NCBI GenBank assembly: GCA_905209765.1 | Contig: CAJLUE010000004.1 | Location: 4,305 to 68,304 of the forward strand | Origin: an uncultured Collinsella sp. | Lineage (GTDB): Bacteria > Actinomycetota > Coriobacteriia > Coriobacteriales > Coriobacteriaceae | Direction: 5' to 3' | Length of the DNA stretch: 64,000 nt | Shown: positions 34,761-44,654 of the stretch, piece after piece | Position numbering within the stretch: the stretch's first letter is position 1 | Layout of the letters: every line of letters begins with the position of its first letter | Program-made: the position numbers and the translations under genes | The notes under the pieces: model-generated | Told to the model about the DNA's origin: nothing | The model's input: the letters and a program-made list of their open reading frames with translations, nothing else | The model's database searches: none

Positions 34761-34846
34761 ATCTAACTCCTTGTCTGCAGTTTATGCACCAATGCGCATT
34801 CCGCAGCCGTCGTTATGAAGTGGGTTGAAACTTTAGCACCAAAAGA

Positions 34847-34881
34847 TGCATATCTACGCAAATCTTTTGCATATTCATGCA
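34847..34881. promoter_or_regulatory. Double ARG box upstream of argC
   Basis: TGCATATTCATGCA (34868-34881) is a perfect ArgR-type palindrome and TGCATATCTACGCA (34847-34860) an 11/14-type copy; their centres are 21 bp apart, the usual ArgR/AhrC spacing. A promoter-like TTGCGT-N17-TGCTAA on the minus strand overlaps them, fitting arginine repression of argCJBD. Confidence 0.8.
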
Positions 34882-34927
34882 TTGAAACAGTCCCGACACA
34901 TTCACTCGAAGGAATTGACAAATAAAT

Positions 34928-34982
34928 GCGGGCCCCATATTGCCCAGTGCGCCTTACGGTGACGTTGCAATGTGGGGCCCGC
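34928..34982. terminator. Large hairpin between argC region and PNPOx genes
   Basis: GCGGGCCCCATATTGC and GCAATGTGGGGCCCGC pair (one mismatch). On the minus strand it is followed by ATTTATTTG, so it probably ends the PNPOx transcript. Confidence 0.7.
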
Positions 34983-35026
34983 TACATGCGAGAATTTGAA
35001 TTGTCGAAGCTTGCTGAGAGACTCGT

Positions 35027-35437
35027 TTAGAGCTCGATCGGCACCCATTCGTCATGGTTGCAGATAAAGGCCTCGGGTTCCTCCACGCTAAAGAAGACGA
35101 GTGTGGGATCGCCTGCGCCCTCGTAGTGCTCGCCTAGGCGCTCCAGGTGCTTCCAGCCTGCCTCGCGCATATCGGAAGCGGCCTGGTCATCCAGACCCGC
35201 ACGCCCGCGCAAGATGAGCCAGCCATGGCCCGGCCACCAACTCGTGGCCTCAAAGCGTTGATTTTGCAGCAGCTCTTGCCACACGTCTTTGGTGCGCGCC
35301 GTTACAAACCACAGCTTGCCGTCCTGGATCTGCGCAAACGAAAACGGACGCACATGCGGCTGTCCGTCAACGCTCGTCGCCAAATACCATGCCGGCACCG
35401 ACGTCAGATACTCCAACACCGTATTCAATCCGTCCAT
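35027..35437 (-). CDS. Pyridoxamine 5'-phosphate oxidase-family flavin-binding protein
   Basis: A protein of 136 residues from ATG 35437 with GGAGG upstream. Split-barrel fold pattern: PAWYLATSVDGQPHVRPFSF, DGKLWFVTARTKDVWQEL, and a C-terminal FFSVEEPEAFIC. Members bind FMN or F420; the reaction is unknown. It is a tandem paralogue of the gene at 35492-35938 (about 40% by eye). Confidence 0.82.
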   Translation of the reverse strand: MDGLNTVLEYLTSVPAWYLATSVDGQPHVRPFSFAQIQDGKLWFVTARTKDVWQELLQNQRFEATSWWPGHGWLILRGRAGLDDQAASDMREAGWKHLERLGEHYEGAGDPTLVFFSVEEPEAFICNHDEWVPIEL

Positions 35438-35460
35438 GTGTCCTCCTGGCACTCGTCTTT

Positions 35461-35487
35461 TTGGGTCGGGGCTGTTTTAGCTGCCTT
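35461..35487. repeat. Short dispersed repeat, family C copy 2
   Basis: TTGGGTCGGGGCTGTTTTAG followed by CTGCC; inverse orientation to the copy at 21457. Sits between the two PNPOx paralogues. Confidence 0.65.
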
Positions 35488-35491
35488 AGGG

Positions 35492-35938
35492 TTAGAGCTC
35501 CAGACGCTCCTCGCTGCCGTCGATATCACAGAAGCGGGCGGCGATATTGCGCACCGAGAAAAATGCAAGGCGACCGTCGTTGGCGCTCTCGTGATTCTCG
35601 CCGATGCCCACCATGTGCTTAAAGCCGGCTTGGCGCACCCGGTCGCTCACGACCGCGTCGTCCTCGAGCGCGGCCTCGCCAGTTAATACGATCCAGCACT
35701 CCCCCGGTTTCCAACCCGAAACCTCAAACTTGGGGTTCGCGCTAAGCTCGGCCCACACGTCCTTATCGCGCGAGGTGCAAAACCACAGCTTGCCATCATC
35801 GACCATGGCAAACGAGAACGGCCTCACGCGCGGCTGATGCCCGTCGGCCACATCGATCGTGGCGAGATACCACGCCGGAATACGCCTAAGATACGAACAG
35901 GCGCGCTCGAGCTGCGCCGTGCGGTCGTTGTCGGTCAT
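35492..35938 (-). CDS. Pyridoxamine 5'-phosphate oxidase-family protein, paralogue
   Basis: A protein of 148 residues with the same split-barrel pattern as its neighbour (PAWYLATIDVADGHQPRVRP, DGKLWFCTSRDKDVWAEL, FFSVRNIAARFC). AAGGGG precedes ATG 35938. It lies downstream of the riboflavin ECF genes on the same strand, which would fit a flavin-using enzyme, but this is inference. Confidence 0.82.
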   Translation of the reverse strand: MTDNDRTAQLERACSYLRRIPAWYLATIDVADGHQPRVRPFSFAMVDDGKLWFCTSRDKDVWAELSANPKFEVSGWKPGECWIVLTGEAALEDDAVVSDRVRQAGFKHMVGIGENHESANDGRLAFFSVRNIAARFCDIDGSEERLEL

Positions 35939-35968
35939 AGGGACCCCTTTCCTGCGCTCGAATCGCGC

Positions 35969-36769
35969 CTAAACAAGTTGAAGATTGATGACGATGACGC
36001 AGATGAGCAGCAACGCCGTCACCACCACCGCCAACGCATCGCCGCGGCCAAATGCAAGCGCATGCAGACGCGTGCGGCCCTGCTCGCCATGATAGCAACG
36101 GGCATCCATGGCGGCAGACAGCGTTTCGGCATGACGAAACACGCCCGTGAACAGCGGAATCGCCACACTGCCGAGCATACGCACGCCGCCGAGCGGGCCT
36201 CCCGTCACGCGCGCACCGCGGCTCGCCTGCGCATCGGCCGTCTGCTTCATCTCGGTGGCAAACTGCGGCATAAAGCGCAGCGCGATACCCATGATCATGC
36301 CGAGCTCGTGCGCAGGAAGTCCCACACGCGCAAACGGCGCGAGCAGGCGCTCAAAACCCGCGGTGAGGTCGAGCGTCGGTGTGGTGAGCGTGATAGCGCT
36401 CATACCGGCCATCATCAAGGTCAGGCGGCACGCCATAAAGGCGGCGGAATGCAGCGAGCCCTCGCTTATCTGCAAAAAGCCGAGCTGCCACAGAATGCGC
36501 CCGCTCTGGTCGGAAAACAGATTGAGCACCGCGACCACCGCGACGATCGCCAGCAGCGGCGCCATCGATGACAGGACGCGACGAGCCGGCACCCGGGACA
36601 CGGTATAGATCAGGACAACGAAGATTGCGACCGGAACCAGTCCGCGGAAGCTGCTGACCGTGAGCGTCGTGATCAGAAACACAAAGCCCAAGAGCAGCTT
36701 GGTTCGCGGGTCCAGGCGGTGGATTGCACTATCGCCGGGATAGTAGCTGCCAAACGAAAACGCCTCCAT
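35969..36769 (-). CDS. ecfT: ECF transporter transmembrane component EcfT
   Basis: A protein of 266 residues with about five membrane segments, the shared T subunit of energy-coupling factor importers. The coupling helices carry AQASRGARVTGG and MDARCYHGE, variants of the Ala-Arg-Gly motifs that contact the ATPases. Its ATG overlaps the ecfA stop by one base (TAATG), so the module is stoichiometrically coupled. Confidence 0.92.
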   Translation of the reverse strand: MEAFSFGSYYPGDSAIHRLDPRTKLLLGFVFLITTLTVSSFRGLVPVAIFVVLIYTVSRVPARRVLSSMAPLLAIVAVVAVLNLFSDQSGRILWQLGFLQISEGSLHSAAFMACRLTLMMAGMSAITLTTPTLDLTAGFERLLAPFARVGLPAHELGMIMGIALRFMPQFATEMKQTADAQASRGARVTGGPLGGVRMLGSVAIPLFTGVFRHAETLSAAMDARCYHGEQGRTRLHALAFGRGDALAVVVTALLLICVIVINLQLV

Positions 36770-38673
36770 TAGCAGCCCTCCTCTCGCGCGACCGTCTTGG
36801 ATTTGGCCTTGTCCGAGACGTTAGAAGAACCGTCTGAGCGACCGATCAGCAGGTCCACCAACTCGTCTGCCAGCGACTCAACCGTATAGAGGCCGTCAAA
36901 GCGCAGCGGCACGCCTGCCTTCGCAAGCGCCAGCGCCATGCGCTGAGCGGCAGGTACGCCCAAGCCGATTGATTTAAGCTCATCCGCATGCGCAAACACC
37001 TGAGCGGGCGTGCCCTCGGCAAACACCGCACCTTTGTTCATTACGACGATACGGTCGCAGCAATTGGCCAGGTCATCCATGCTGTGCGAAACCATGACGA
37101 CGGTCAGGCCATCGCGGTGAAGTCGATCGATGAGCTCCAAGAAATCGCTGCGCGCCGCCGGATCGAGCCCCGCCATGGGCTCATCGAGTACCAGGACCTC
37201 GGGCTCCATGGCAAGCACGCCAGCAAACGCCACGCGCCGCTGCTGCCCGCCCGAGAGCTCAAAGGGGCTCTTGTCGCCCACCGTGGCCAGGTCGAGGCCC
37301 ACGCGCGCGAGCGATGACGCAACGCGGCGGGCAACCTCGGCCTGCGACAAGCCAAGGTTACGCGGACCAAATGCCACGTCCTGTGCCACGGTCTCGGCAA
37401 ACAGCTGACGCTCTGGATACTGAAACACCACGCCGACCTTTGCCTTAACCGCGGCGGCATCTTTCTTGTTTGCCAGGTCGAGCCCCAATGCGTAAACGGA
37501 ACCCTCCTGGGGACGAATCAGGCCGTTGAGATGCTGAACCAGCGTCGATTTACCCGAACCGGTATGGCCCGCAAGGCCCAGGAACTCGCCACGACGCACC
37601 GTTAGCGACACATCACGCAACGCCCAGGGGCTGCTCGGGTCGTTGCCCCAGAGGGCCTGTTTGTTCGATGCACCCTCGGCGGCTAAGCGCTTGTGCCAAC
37701 GGCGACGCTCGCGGGCGCTCAGCGAATAGCTATACGAAAGGTGCGAAATCTCGATGACGGGCTGCAGCGCGTCTGCGCCATCGATTGCAGAGGAGACGTT
37801 GTCGGGAATACGAGGATCGGATGCGAAAGGCCGCCCGGCGATGCCTGTCCTACTCCGCTCGGTATAAGCCTGCGCTATATCGGCGACCATATCCGCCTCG
37901 CGCACCTGCGCGCAAATGGGCACGCCCTTCGCGCGAAGCGCCATGCCAAGACAGCACGATGCCGGCATATCCAGGTTCAGCCGTGCAAGTTCGTCCGCCC
38001 GCGTCAAGATCTCCTCGGGCGTACCGAGCATGGCAACGCGGCCCGCCTGGAAGACAGCAACGCGATCGGCCTCAGCGGCCTCTTCCATAAAGTGTGTAAT
38101 CATCACGATGGTCATGCCGCGTTCGTGCAGCGCGTGACAGGCCTTCATAAGGCCCTTGCGCCCGCGCGGATCGAGCATCGAGGACGCCTCGTCCAAAATG
38201 AGCACGCGCGGCTCCATGGCGAGCACGCCGGCAAGCGCCACGCGCTGCTTTTGTCCGCCCGAGAGAGCGTGGGTCTCGTGGCGCTCAAAGCCCACCAGAC
38301 CCACGGCCTTTAGCGCCTCGCGCACGCGCTGCGCGATCTGGGCCGATTCGACCCCTAAGTTCTCGGGACCAAACGCAACATCGTCCTCGACAAGCGTCGC
38401 CACAAGCTGGTCGTCGGGATTCTGGAACACCATGCCCGCAGTCGAGCGGATATCGTAGACCAGCTCGGGATCGGACGCGTCCATGCCGTTGACGCACACC
38501 GTTCCCGCATCGGGCTGCAGCAGCGCGTTCAAGTGCTTGGCAAACGTAGACTTGCCCGACCCGTTTCCGCCGAGGATGCAGAAAAACTCGCCATCCTCTA
38601 TGTTCAGATTGATGCCATCGAGCGCCGGTACAGCACCGTCATAGCTAAAGGAAACGCCCCGACACTCAATCAT
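36769..38673 (-). CDS. Fused EcfA1-EcfA2 ATP-binding protein of ECF transporter
   Basis: A protein of 634 residues with two complete ABC ATPases. Domain 1: Walker A GGNGSGKS at 36-43, LSGGQKQRV near 138, VLILDEASSMLD. Domain 2: GHTGSGKS at 369-376, LSGGQQRRVAF, VLVLDEPMAGLD. The EAS in domain 1 marks an EcfA1-type half. Most ECF modules encode A1 and A2 separately. A linker of ~60 residues (280-340) joins them. Start ATG 38673 overlaps the S-component stop (ATGA). Confidence 0.94.
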   Translation of the reverse strand: MIECRGVSFSYDGAVPALDGINLNIEDGEFFCILGGNGSGKSTFAKHLNALLQPDAGTVCVNGMDASDPELVYDIRSTAGMVFQNPDDQLVATLVEDDVAFGPENLGVESAQIAQRVREALKAVGLVGFERHETHALSGGQKQRVALAGVLAMEPRVLILDEASSMLDPRGRKGLMKACHALHERGMTIVMITHFMEEAAEADRVAVFQAGRVAMLGTPEEILTRADELARLNLDMPASCCLGMALRAKGVPICAQVREADMVADIAQAYTERSRTGIAGRPFASDPRIPDNVSSAIDGADALQPVIEISHLSYSYSLSARERRRWHKRLAAEGASNKQALWGNDPSSPWALRDVSLTVRRGEFLGLAGHTGSGKSTLVQHLNGLIRPQEGSVYALGLDLANKKDAAAVKAKVGVVFQYPERQLFAETVAQDVAFGPRNLGLSQAEVARRVASSLARVGLDLATVGDKSPFELSGGQQRRVAFAGVLAMEPEVLVLDEPMAGLDPAARSDFLELIDRLHRDGLTVVMVSHSMDDLANCCDRIVVMNKGAVFAEGTPAQVFAHADELKSIGLGVPAAQRMALALAKAGVPLRFDGLYTVESLADELVDLLIGRSDGSSNVSDKAKSKTVAREEGC

Positions 38674-39260
38674 GCGCGGCCTTTGACCTGGTCCTTCTTG
38701 GGCGTGATGAGATTAGAGACCGCCTTGTACACCGCCAGCGTCAACACCGAGTTGAGCACGGTCTTGATGAGGTTGAACGGCAGCACGGCGGGAATCATGA
38801 GCGGGGCAATTACATCGGCCGAGCCATACCAGAACCAAACGCCGATAGTCAGGTTCGCGACCATGGACAGCGCCGTAGCGGCAATGACGCCGAGCGCCAG
38901 GCCAATCACGGCACCCTTGTAGGTGTGCATCTTTTGGTAGACGATCGCCGCGGGCAAAATAAAGCCCAGCGTAGCAACCAGGTTCATAAGCGCGCCGACC
39001 CAGTCACCCGTGGTAAGCGCATGGATAACGATCGCCATAGCGGCAACAGCGGTGCCGGCACCAGGGCCATACGCAAATCCACACACCATCGCCGGCACCA
39101 GCGACGGGTCATACGTCAAAAACGGCGCCGAAGGAAGGATGGGCAGCTGCACATACATAAACAGCGCTCCCAGGGCGCACATCAACGCCATGGTAACGAG
39201 CTGTTTGGTGCTCCACCTATTCGTGTTCTCAAAATGGATATGCTGCGACTGTTCAGACAT
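38670..39260 (-). CDS. ribU: ECF transporter S component, probable riboflavin transporter RibU
   Basis: A protein of 196 residues with about six membrane segments (TMALMCALGALFMYVQLPIL, DPSLVPAMVCGFAYGPGAGT, ATLGFILPAAIVYQ, and others). The APFLTYDPSLVPAM-like segment and position under an FMN riboswitch indicate a flavin-specific S subunit. Start ATG 39260 with AGGTGATC is preferred; an in-frame ATG at 39281 lies inside the riboswitch. The three genes ribU-ecfA-ecfT overlap and form one transcript. Confidence 0.9.
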   Translation of the reverse strand: MSEQSQHIHFENTNRWSTKQLVTMALMCALGALFMYVQLPILPSAPFLTYDPSLVPAMVCGFAYGPGAGTAVAAMAIVIHALTTGDWVGALMNLVATLGFILPAAIVYQKMHTYKGAVIGLALGVIAATALSMVANLTIGVWFWYGSADVIAPLMIPAVLPFNLIKTVLNSVLTLAVYKAVSNLITPKKDQVKGRA

Positions 39261-39273
39261 AAGATCACCTGCC

Positions 39274-39453
39274 TCTTTCATCCGGACTCTAACCGTTGGT
39301 ACTGGGATCTCACCAGTTCAGCCGGCATGCGAACCAACACACGCACGGGTCGCGGACTCATCGGCTCGGCCGCAAACATCTCGTCTGCGCCACGGCACCC
39401 CTTTGGCACCGCCCGATTTACCGCCAGTGGGGAATTTCACCCCGCCCTGAAAC
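39274..39453 (-). ncRNA. FMN riboswitch (RFN element)
   Basis: On the minus strand the conserved elements are TTCAGGGCGGGGTGAAATTC, CCCACTGGCGGTAAA, ATGAGTCCGCGACCC, CTGAACTGGTGAGAT, CCAGTACCAACGGTTAGAGT and CCGGATGAAAGAGG. The 3' end lies about 14 nt before the ribU start and next to its ribosome site, suggesting translational control by FMN. Confidence 0.97.
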
Positions 39454-39521
39454 AGCAATTGCAAGTGTAGCACCAGTAGGCTTTCGCGCAAGTATGCCAA
39501 GGGTAATTTATGGCGGGGATC

Positions 39522-39718
39522 AGTTGCCGCAACAGCCACGTTCCCCACCCATCCCAAAGTACTGTGCTTTTCGCGGCAAAGCCGCGAAACAGCAAAAGGG
39601 ACAAGTCACCGCAACAGCCACATCTCCCACTCATCCCAAAGTAACGCGCCTTTCGCGCAAAGCGCGAAACAGCGAAGGGGACACGTATCCCTATCAACCA
39701 CGTCCTTCTCCGCCCGCC
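39522..39718. repeat. Tandem ~81-nt repeats with hairpins
   Basis: Two units (39522-39602 and about 39603-39683) share CCGCAACAGCCAC, CATCCCAAAGTA and a CGCG-rich hairpin (TTTCGCGG...CCGCGAAA) and end GGGACA; a partial third unit follows to about 39718. A degenerate copy may precede them. Non-coding. Confidence 0.75.
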
Positions 39719-39743
39719 GACTTCAAGGCCGTAAACGCAGGGG

Positions 39744-39878
39744 ATCCGGGGGCGTGACGGGGTTTCTCTCCGGAACATTCCGCAGGACGCAAAGAGGCTC
39801 CGCAGCGCGAAGCGCGATGCGGAGCCTCTTTGCATGTCCGAGGACGTTCCGGAGAGAAACCCCGTCACGCCCCCGGAT
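39744..39878. repeat. Nested palindrome with 33-bp perfect arms, after groEL
   Basis: Arms at 39744-39776 and 39846-39878 are perfect complements (ATCCGGGGGCGTGACGGGG...). An inner perfect 14-bp stem lies at 39791-39804 and 39818-39831 (AAAGAGGCTCCGCA), itself around CGCG/CGCG. The right arm is 30 nt from the groEL stop; it probably acts as terminator. Confidence 0.85.
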
Positions 39879-39908
39879 TCCCGGTGGGAGTTCTAGACCT
39901 TGTCGGCC

Positions 39909-41624
<1,716 letters not shown>

Positions 41625-41642
41625 TCAGAGATTCTGACGAGA

Positions 41643-41936
41643 CTAGGCCTCGACGACAGCGTAGATGTCGTCGGCGCGCATCAGCAGATACTTCTCGCCG
41701 TCGACCTTGACCTCGTTGCCACCGAACTTACCGTAGATGACAACGTCGCCGACCTTGACGTCCATGGGGATGCGCTCACCCTTGTCGTTGACCTTGCCGG
41801 CGCCCACGGCAACGATGGTGCCGCGCTGCGGCTTCTCCTGAGCGTTGCTGGCGATATACAGACCAGAAGCGGTCTTCTGCTCGGCCTCGTCGGGCTTGAC
41901 CAGAACACGATCTGCAAGCGGCTTCAAAGACGACAT
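41643..41936 (-). CDS. groES: 10 kDa co-chaperonin GroES
   Basis: A protein of 97 residues: LKPLADRVLVKPDEAEQKTASG, mobile loop, GGNEVKVDGEKYLLMRADDI. AGGAGG-like AAGGAGGAG precedes ATG 41936. I did not find a complete CIRCE or HAIR element upstream; a TTGTAT-N17-TACCAT promoter-like pair lies at about 42010-42038 on the minus strand. Confidence 0.97.
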   Translation of the reverse strand: MSSLKPLADRVLVKPDEAEQKTASGLYIASNAQEKPQRGTIVAVGAGKVNDKGERIPMDVKVGDVVIYGKFGGNEVKVDGEKYLLMRADDIYAVVEA

Positions 41937-42077
41937 GCTTGTCTCCTCCTTTTTGGGCCGCGCGGTTATACCACGCGAATTAACCCTTTTTGTTTGCGTA
42001 CGCGTTGAATGGTACCCACGAATGGCGGGTTATACAACACGGAGTCAAAAAATCTTATTTTTTGGCACTTAGATTTT

Positions 42078-42274
42078 CTGAATGCCGGGGGATAACTTAG
42101 CGGTGGCTCCCGTGTGGCTGCGGAGGGGCGGGGCATAAGGTTTCCTGCTCGGGCAGTCCTGCTCGCACGAAGGCCACATTAAGTGGCCTTCGGCTCGTGC
42201 GGAACTCGCGACAAACTTCATGCCCTCCGGTCCGCCCCGGGAGCCAGGTTGACTAACTCGGGCCCGGCATTCAG
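42078..42274. repeat. ~200-nt nested inverted repeat upstream of groES
   Basis: CTGAATGCCGGG (42078-42089) pairs with CCCGGCATTCAG (42263-42274). Inside, GGTGGCTCCCG pairs with CGGGAGCCAGG, and CTCGCACGAAGGCCAC with GTGGCCTTCGGCTCGTGCG around a 5-nt loop. The whole stretch folds into one long structure with no gene. Confidence 0.75.
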
Positions 42275-42782
42275 AAAGTCAGTGCAGCAAAATGGCGATG
42301 CGGATGTCGGCATGGGCATGGTTTTCGCCACGCGCACGGGTCCCCCAGGGAGCACCGTGCATTTTTGGGAGTATTCAGCAGACCAGGACGGCTGCATACG
42401 CACTGGACATTCCTTATTGGTCCCAAGGACGCCTTCAGCGGGCGATTTTGGTCGGTGGGCAGACCCCTTTGGGACAAATGGGCATACTTCGCGCCGTACC
42501 AGACCACAAAATGTCATCGAGCTCCGCGATACTACCCGACTGCAGCGGCGCCGGCGGGGCTTGCGTTGCTGAATACTCCGTTTTTTGCACGGCCCAGGCG
42601 GGGGTACATCAGGACCAGAAAGAACATCCCAGCCTTTTTATGCAATCTGCAATGGAAAGTATGCAAAACACCAAGAGACCGCATTGCTGATGTCCAAATT
42701 AAATGCGCGGGGCAGCGGCGCCCCACCCCACGCTCAAATCAAGCAGAGCAGGGACGCTCATAGTGGGTCCCCACCGATATAC
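42275..42782. other. Non-coding region with a large imperfect palindrome
   Basis: About 500 nt with no convincing gene. GGAGTATTCAGCA (42368-42380) and TGCTGAATACTCC (42567-42579) are perfect complements, flanked by CCGTGCA and TGCACGG; between them ATTGGTCCCAAGG and CCTTTGGGACAAAT also pair. On the left, GCACGGGTCCC...GTGC plus ATTTTT resembles a terminator. Reading frames here lack family similarity, ribosome sites and normal codon use. Confidence 0.6.
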
Positions 42783-42830
42783 AAACGCGGCTCGAGCGCC
42801 ATCCCAAAATAGGCTGCCCGAGCCGCGTTT
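42783..42830. terminator. Terminator downstream of the YtcJ-like amidohydrolase
   Basis: AAACGCGGCTCG (42783-42794) and CGAGCCGCGTTT (42819-42830) pair perfectly, 18 nt after the gene's stop, with a T-rich end on the minus strand. Confidence 0.75.
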
Positions 42831-42848
42831 AACGGTACGGCATGAATA

Positions 42849-44486
42849 TTAACGCTCGTAGATTAAGTTGCCTGCCAGGTAGGTGGCCTGGACCTTGGTG
42901 GCTTGCAGCTCTTGGGGGTCAATGGTGAGCGGGTTTTGGTCCAAGACTACCAGGTCGGCGTATTTGCCGGGTTCCAGGCTGCCGAGGTTTCGCTCGTCGC
43001 CTGCCGCGTAGGCGCTGCCCAGGGTGTAGTTGCGCAGGGCCGTTGCCGCGTCGATGCGCTCGCTGGGAAGCCAGCCGCCCTCGGGCCAGTGGCTGCGGGG
43101 GTCTTGGCGCGTGATGGCCGTGTAGAGCACGTTCATGCTGGTAACGGCTGTGATGGGGCTATCGGTACCGAAAGCTTGGCGGATGCCGCGCTGCTTATAG
43201 GTCGCAAACGGCCACATGATGCGGCTGCGTTCCAGGCCCAGGTCGCGCTCCGGGCCACCCGGGTCGAGCGTGATGTGGCAAGGCTGGCTCGAGGCAATGA
43301 CGTTGAGCTTGCGCAGGCGATCGATGTCCTGGGGCAGCAAATTCTCCAGATGCTCGAGCGTGTTATGACCGTGCGACGGCAGACCGTAGAGCTCTGCCGC
43401 CTCCTCAAAGATATCGAGCGCAGCATGGATGGCACCGTCGCCGATAACGTGGATGCGCACGGTATGGCCGCGCTCGGCTGCCGCCAGAACCAACTTGCGC
43501 ATGCGCTCGACAGGAACCGTCAGGCGACCCTGGTCGCCCGGGAAGCGCGGGTTGGTATAGGGCTCAGTGAGGTATGCCGTGTGTTCGCTCGAAACGCCAT
43601 CGAAGAACTGCTTAAAACCCGGCGCCGAAAGCAGCGCGTTGTTCGCGTAACGCACCTGCAGCTCTTCTAGACGCGACTGGTCATCCAGCAGCGTGGGGAA
43701 CAGATGGGCACGAATGCCCAGCCTACCGGCCGTCTGCAGTTTGTCGTAGACATCGTCGCGGATAAAATCGCAGCCTGGCATGGGCATGAGCGACATATCG
43801 CAGATCGAGGTGATGCCCTGCTCGGCCATGCGCCTCATTTGATCGGCGTAAGCGCTTGCGATGCGATCTTCGCCCAGCCACTCAAGGCAGCGCGGCAACA
43901 GCTGCATGGCAGCTGCCTCGTGGGCGATACCCGTAAGTTCACCGTTTGAGTCTTTGTCATAACTGCCACCCGCCGGAGGCTCGCTGTCGCGCGTCACGCC
44001 GAGGGCTTCGAGTGCGCGGCTGTTGAGCCACAGGGTATGCCCATCGCCCGAATACATAACACAGGGGCGATCGGGGAAGGCGGCGTCGAGGGAGGCCTTG
44101 GTAGGGTGCTCGGGCGGATCCCAGCGGTAATCGCGCCAACCCTGGGTCACGACCCAGGCGTCGTCGGGCAAGCCTTGGGAAAACTCGAGCGCATGCTGCA
44201 CCAATGCTGCCTCGGACGTGCCCATATCCATAAGCATGTACGGCGAGGAGCCAACCGAGGTATGGAAGAAATGCAAGTGCGCATCGTGGAAACCGGGGCA
44301 GACAAACTGCTCGCCGTAATCGACCACCGGCGTGGCGGCAGGTGCGGCGGCAATCACGTCATCGGGCGCACCGACTGCGACGATGCGATCGCCCGAGATG
44401 GCAATCGCCAGCTCGCGGGCGGTATCGATACCGTCTTGGGCGGTAAAAACGTTCTTAGAGCGGATAATCCGATCGATATGTTGCAT
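42849..44486 (-). CDS. YtcJ-like metal-dependent amidohydrolase (Amidohydro_3)
   Basis: A protein of 545 residues if the start is ATG 44486 (MQHIDRIIRSKN), which has GGGGA upstream; ATGs at 44492 and 44498 would add two or four residues. Motifs: GFHDAHLHFFHT (metal-binding HxH), VIGDGAIHAALDIFEEA, HNTLEHLENL, FGTDSPITAV, and a C-terminal GSLEPGKYADLVVLDQNPL. These are the features of the YtcJ/ExoC group; the amide substrate is unknown. A cytosolic enzyme; no signal peptide. Transcribed away from the M20 amidohydrolase across 168 nt. Any reading beyond 44500 runs antisense to the M20 gene and is not real. Confidence 0.88.
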   Translation of the reverse strand: MQHIDRIIRSKNVFTAQDGIDTARELAIAISGDRIVAVGAPDDVIAAAPAATPVVDYGEQFVCPGFHDAHLHFFHTSVGSSPYMLMDMGTSEAALVQHALEFSQGLPDDAWVVTQGWRDYRWDPPEHPTKASLDAAFPDRPCVMYSGDGHTLWLNSRALEALGVTRDSEPPAGGSYDKDSNGELTGIAHEAAAMQLLPRCLEWLGEDRIASAYADQMRRMAEQGITSICDMSLMPMPGCDFIRDDVYDKLQTAGRLGIRAHLFPTLLDDQSRLEELQVRYANNALLSAPGFKQFFDGVSSEHTAYLTEPYTNPRFPGDQGRLTVPVERMRKLVLAAAERGHTVRIHVIGDGAIHAALDIFEEAAELYGLPSHGHNTLEHLENLLPQDIDRLRKLNVIASSQPCHITLDPGGPERDLGLERSRIMWPFATYKQRGIRQAFGTDSPITAVTSMNVLYTAITRQDPRSHWPEGGWLPSERIDAATALRNYTLGSAYAAGDERNLGSLEPGKYADLVVLDQNPLTIDPQELQATKVQATYLAGNLIYER

Positions 44487-44654
44487 GGGCATCCCCATCT
44501 CTGGCAGGAAATTCAACACCTCCGAGTGTACTCTCCCGCCCTTGTGACAAAACCCCAAGCGGCAAACGGCAACTTTACCAGCCCTAGCGGCAGGTGGCAT
44601 ACTGGAGAGAGCCTGTACGATTTTGCGATCAACCCAGCAAGGAGCAAATCGACC

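Noticed and set aside
39466..39908. CRISPR array
   Set aside because: The repeats are 81 nt, few, hairpin-containing and lack unique spacers.
41937..42077. CIRCE or HAIR operator before groES
   Set aside because: I looked for TTAGCACTC-N9-GAGTGCTAA and CTTGAGT-N7-ACTCAAG; only GGCACTTAG-like fragments occur.
42183..42812. Several overlapping reading frames of about 75-130 codons on both strands
   Set aside because: No family motifs, no ribosome sites, abnormal residue make-up, and they lie in a palindromic region.
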